This document shows, in pieces, positions 35,566 to 38,170 of a DNA stretch of 38,170 bases. Position 1 is the first letter of the stretch. Each line of letters starts with the position of its first letter. Source of the DNA: Patescibacteria group bacterium (GTDB lineage Bacteria; Patescibacteriota; Patescibacteriia; 2-12-FULL-60-25); contig JAHJSR010000069.1 of the NCBI GenBank assembly GCA_018830085.1, positions 1-38,170 of the forward strand. Reading direction: 5' to 3'. The notes under the pieces were generated by a model. It did not search any database and had not been told where the DNA came from. It worked only from the letters and a program-made list of their open reading frames with translations. Both the position numbers and the translations under genes were made by a program.

Positions 35566-36882
35566 ATGCCTGAAATTAAACCAGAAATCGAGACATTTGC
35601 CAAAATTAAAGTTATTGGCATTGGCGGATCCGGAAGTTCCGCAGTTAATCGCATGATCAATGCTAAGATTAGGGGTGTTGAATTTATAGTCATGAATACC
35701 GATGTTCAGGCTCTTCATTCATCGCTAGCTTCCAAAAAGGTTCAACTTGGTCAAACAATATCCCGTGGCCTTGGAGCTGGTATGGATCCTGATGTTGGTG
35801 CACGTGCGGCCGAAGAAAGTCAAAATGATATTCGTGAAGCCCTAAAAGGAGCGGACATGGTTTTTATTACATGTGGTTTGGGTGGTGGAACTGGATCTGG
35901 TGCGGCTCCAAAAGTTGCAGAGATTGCAAGAGAGATTGGCATCTTAACAGTAGCTGTTGTTACAAGACCATTTCAATTTGAAGGTTATCAAAGAAAAAAT
36001 ATTGCTGATGGTGCTTATGAAAAGTTGATTGAGAATGTAGACACTATAATCACAATTCCTAATGATAGAATCCTACAAATCATTGATAGAAAAACATCAA
36101 TGCTTGATGCATTTGATACAGTGGATGATGTGTTAAGACAGGGCGTTCAGGGAATCTCTGACATTATTTCTGTGCCTGGTCTTATTAACGTTGACTTCGC
36201 TGACGCTAGATCCATAATGGAAAACCGCGGTTCAGCATTGATGGGTATTGGTAAAGGTCATGGAGAAAATCGTGCTACTGATGCTGCAAAGGCTGCTATT
36301 GCATCGCCCTTACTTGAAGTTTCGATAGATGGCGCTAAAGGAATATTATTTACGGTTACTGGTGGCAGTAATTTGGGAATGTATGAAGTCACAGAAGCTG
36401 CAAAAGTTATAACAGAATCAACAGACCCTCAAGCACGAATTATTTTTGGAGCAATTATCGATGAATCTCTAAAAGATGAGGTTAAAGTAACGGTTATGGC
36501 GACAGGATTTAGTGAACGTGGGCAAACCCCTAAAGTAAAAACAGGTGTCGCGAGCGGTGTTTACTCTGGTGCAAACGAATCAATAGAAAGATTGAATTTT
36601 CAAAAGCCTCGTCCTAACATTGCAAGCAGGCCTGATAATTTTAGTGTACAAAGAACTACTCAAGTAGAACAAGAAGAACAACAAGAGGATACAAAGCCGA
36701 GATCTCCGCAACCGCAACCTTCATTGCATCAACCTCATGTTCAGCCTCCGATATATGCGCCTGTACAACAAGCGTCACCGGCTCAAGCTCCACATCCAAG
36801 AGTTCCTAATGAAAAACAAGAATCAGGGTCAGAAGAAGAGGCTGCAGATATCCCAGCGTGGTTCAGAAAAAAAATGATGTAA
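35566..36882 (+). CDS. ftsZ: Cell division protein FtsZ
   Basis: [39 protein letters not shown] (tubulin signature), C-terminal [13 protein letters not shown] 35566 preferred over the longer ORF start. Confidence 0.95.
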   Translation: MPEIKPEIETFAKIKVIGIGGSGSSAVNRMINAKIRGVEFIVMNTDVQALHSSLASKKVQLGQTISRGLGAGMDPDVGARAAEESQNDIREALKGADMVFITCGLGGGTGSGAAPKVAEIAREIGILTVAVVTRPFQFEGYQRKNIADGAYEKLIENVDTIITIPNDRILQIIDRKTSMLDAFDTVDDVLRQGVQGISDIISVPGLINVDFADARSIMENRGSALMGIGKGHGENRATDAAKAAIASPLLEVSIDGAKGILFTVTGGSNLGMYEVTEAAKVITESTDPQARIIFGAIIDESLKDEVKVTVMATGFSERGQTPKVKTGVASGVYSGANESIERLNFQKPRPNIASRPDNFSVQRTTQVEQEEQQEDTKPRSPQPQPSLHQPHVQPPIYAPVQQASPAQAPHPRVPNEKQESGSEEEAADIPAWFRKKMM

Positions 36883-36969
36883 ACTGGCTGTAAAATAAAA
36901 TACACTTTTAATTATCGGGCATTTCTTTTTTGCAATGTTCTAATTTTCATGTTAAATATTAGTTAAGAT

Positions 36970-37440
36970 ATGCACTGTCCGGTTTGCAATCAAAAAGATA
37001 CCAAAGTTGTTGATTCACGATTATCGAGTGATGGTATTACAATTCGTAGACGCAGGTTGTGCGAAGCTTGTGATCACCGCTTTTCTACACTCGAAGAAAT
37101 TGCTCTTTTGGATACAACTGTGATCAAACGCGATGGTAGAAGAGAAACATATAATCGGGATAAATTGACGGCCGGCGTTCGTAAATCATTGGAAAAAAGA
37201 TCTTACACTGAAGATGCCTTTCGTTCGCTTATTCATGGTATTGAGAGTGATATAGCAAAAAGAGGCGGCGAAGAAATCACTAGTTCTTCTATGGGTGAAA
37301 TCATTATGGATAGACTGAGAAATTTTGATAACGTTGCTTATATTCGTTTCGCTTCTGTTTATAGGGCTTTCGAGGATGTCCAAACCTTCCAAAAAGTTTT
37401 AGATGAGTTAAGGGCACGTAAAAAAAAGAAAAATAAATAA
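36970..37440 (+). CDS. nrdR: Transcriptional repressor NrdR
   Basis: MHCPVCNQKDTKVVDSRLSSDGITIRRRRLCEACDHRFSTLEEI zinc ribbon; ATP-cone region VIKRDGRRETYNRDKLTAGVRKSLEKR. Confidence 0.95.
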   Translation: MHCPVCNQKDTKVVDSRLSSDGITIRRRRLCEACDHRFSTLEEIALLDTTVIKRDGRRETYNRDKLTAGVRKSLEKRSYTEDAFRSLIHGIESDIAKRGGEEITSSSMGEIIMDRLRNFDNVAYIRFASVYRAFEDVQTFQKVLDELRARKKKKNK

Positions 37441-37515
37441 TAGATTAAATTACAGACAGTCAATTAGATTGCCATAGTAGGCATTTTTATGTTTGTAGTA
37501 TAAAATACAAGCATT

Positions 37516-38170
37516 ATGCCTCTAGTAAAAAAGCGCACAAAAATAGTCTGTACAATAGGTCCAGCATGTTCAACCGAAAAGACTTTAGGAGAATTGATGG
37601 ATGCCGGGATGAACATTGCTCGTCTTAATTTTTCACATGGAACCCACCCTGAACATAAAAAATTATTAGACAAAATACATAACCAGGCCTTAAAGAAGGA
37701 TTTATCAATAGGTATACTTCAGGATCTCCAAGGACCAAAAATTCGCGTTGGTGAGATATCTAAGCAGGGGATTGATATTAAGTCAGGACAGGAAATCATA
37801 CTAAGTACCAGTACAAAACCTGCTAAAAATAAAATACCGGTTACATATAATAATCTTCATAAAGATGCGCTGGCAGGTCAAAGAATCTTGCTCGACGATG
37901 GCCTTATGGACATGGTTGTGACCAAAGTAAATGGTCGGGATGTTCATTGTGTTGTGGGTACCGGTGGAACGCTATTCCCACACAAAGGTATCAATCTACC
38001 AGAAACAAATGTTAGTGCATCATCCTTGTCCGACAAAGATAAAAAGGATGCTTTTTTTGGTGTTAAAAATGATGTAGATTTTATCGCCTTGTCATTTGTT
38101 CGTTCCGCTAAAGATATTATTGATTTAAGATATTTAATTAAAAAATACGAAAAGCAGCTAAATAAAAAAA
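37516..38170 (+). CDS. pyk: Pyruvate kinase, N-terminal part (runs off right edge)
   Basis: Manual translation from ATG 37516: MPLVKKRTKIVCTIGPACSTEKTLGELMDAGMNIARLNFSHGTHPEHKKLL...LQDLQGPKIRVGE...KGINLPETNVSASSLSDKDKKDAFFGVKNDVDFIALSFVRSAKDI. Confidence 0.93.
   Translation, partial: MPLVKKRTKIVCTIGPACSTEKTLGELMDAGMNIARLNFSHGTHPEHKKLLDKIHNQALKKDLSIGILQDLQGPKIRVGEISKQGIDIKSGQEIILSTSTKPAKNKIPVTYNNLHKDALAGQRILLDDGLMDMVVTKVNGRDVHCVVGTGGTLFPHKGINLPETNVSASSLSDKDKKDAFFGVKNDVDFIALSFVRSAKDIIDLRYLIKKYEKQLNKK

Overview
This 38.2 kb window looks like a chromosomal segment of a small-genome bacterium of the Candidate Phyla Radiation (Patescibacteria) type; that lineage call is inference from gene content. 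It holds mostly housekeeping genes: gyrB (-), a SEDS rodA/ftsW gene, a bL25-like gene, a DUF3048-like gene, murA, prmC (-), lepB, hisS, rpsU, a yqeY/GatB-like gene, ybeY-dgkA-ftsA-ftsZ, nrdR and the 5' part of pyk. Two parts stand out. (1) There is an ORF-free interval of about 840 bp (4655-5494). On the minus strand it has a near-consensus promoter (TTGACA-N17-TATTCT), many perfect hairpins, a possible helix joining its two ends, and a 9-bp terminator-like hairpin plus U-tract about 10 nt before the start codon of a C39-like cysteine peptidase gene. It reads as a ~760-nt structured RNA and/or a regulatory leader. (2) A surface-protein cluster (16988-33299) contains two tandem translationally coupled proteins with T4SS-pilin (TrbC/VirB2-like) N-termini. 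One is a ~3838-aa giant with a natural (G4S)-like linker, Big_5-like, IPT/TIG, DUF4215-like Cys-rich repeats, an embedded pseudopilin-like segment and a CNA-B/SpaA-like segment. It is followed by a small TM protein and two paralogous TM + TSP3-repeat proteins. Other observations include a 39-bp duplicated terminator, a recurrent -10-box-next-to-ATG arrangement suggesting leaderless mRNAs, and a strong orphan promoter with a 12-codon ORF next to gyrB. All family assignments are from reading motifs by eye; no database search was run.
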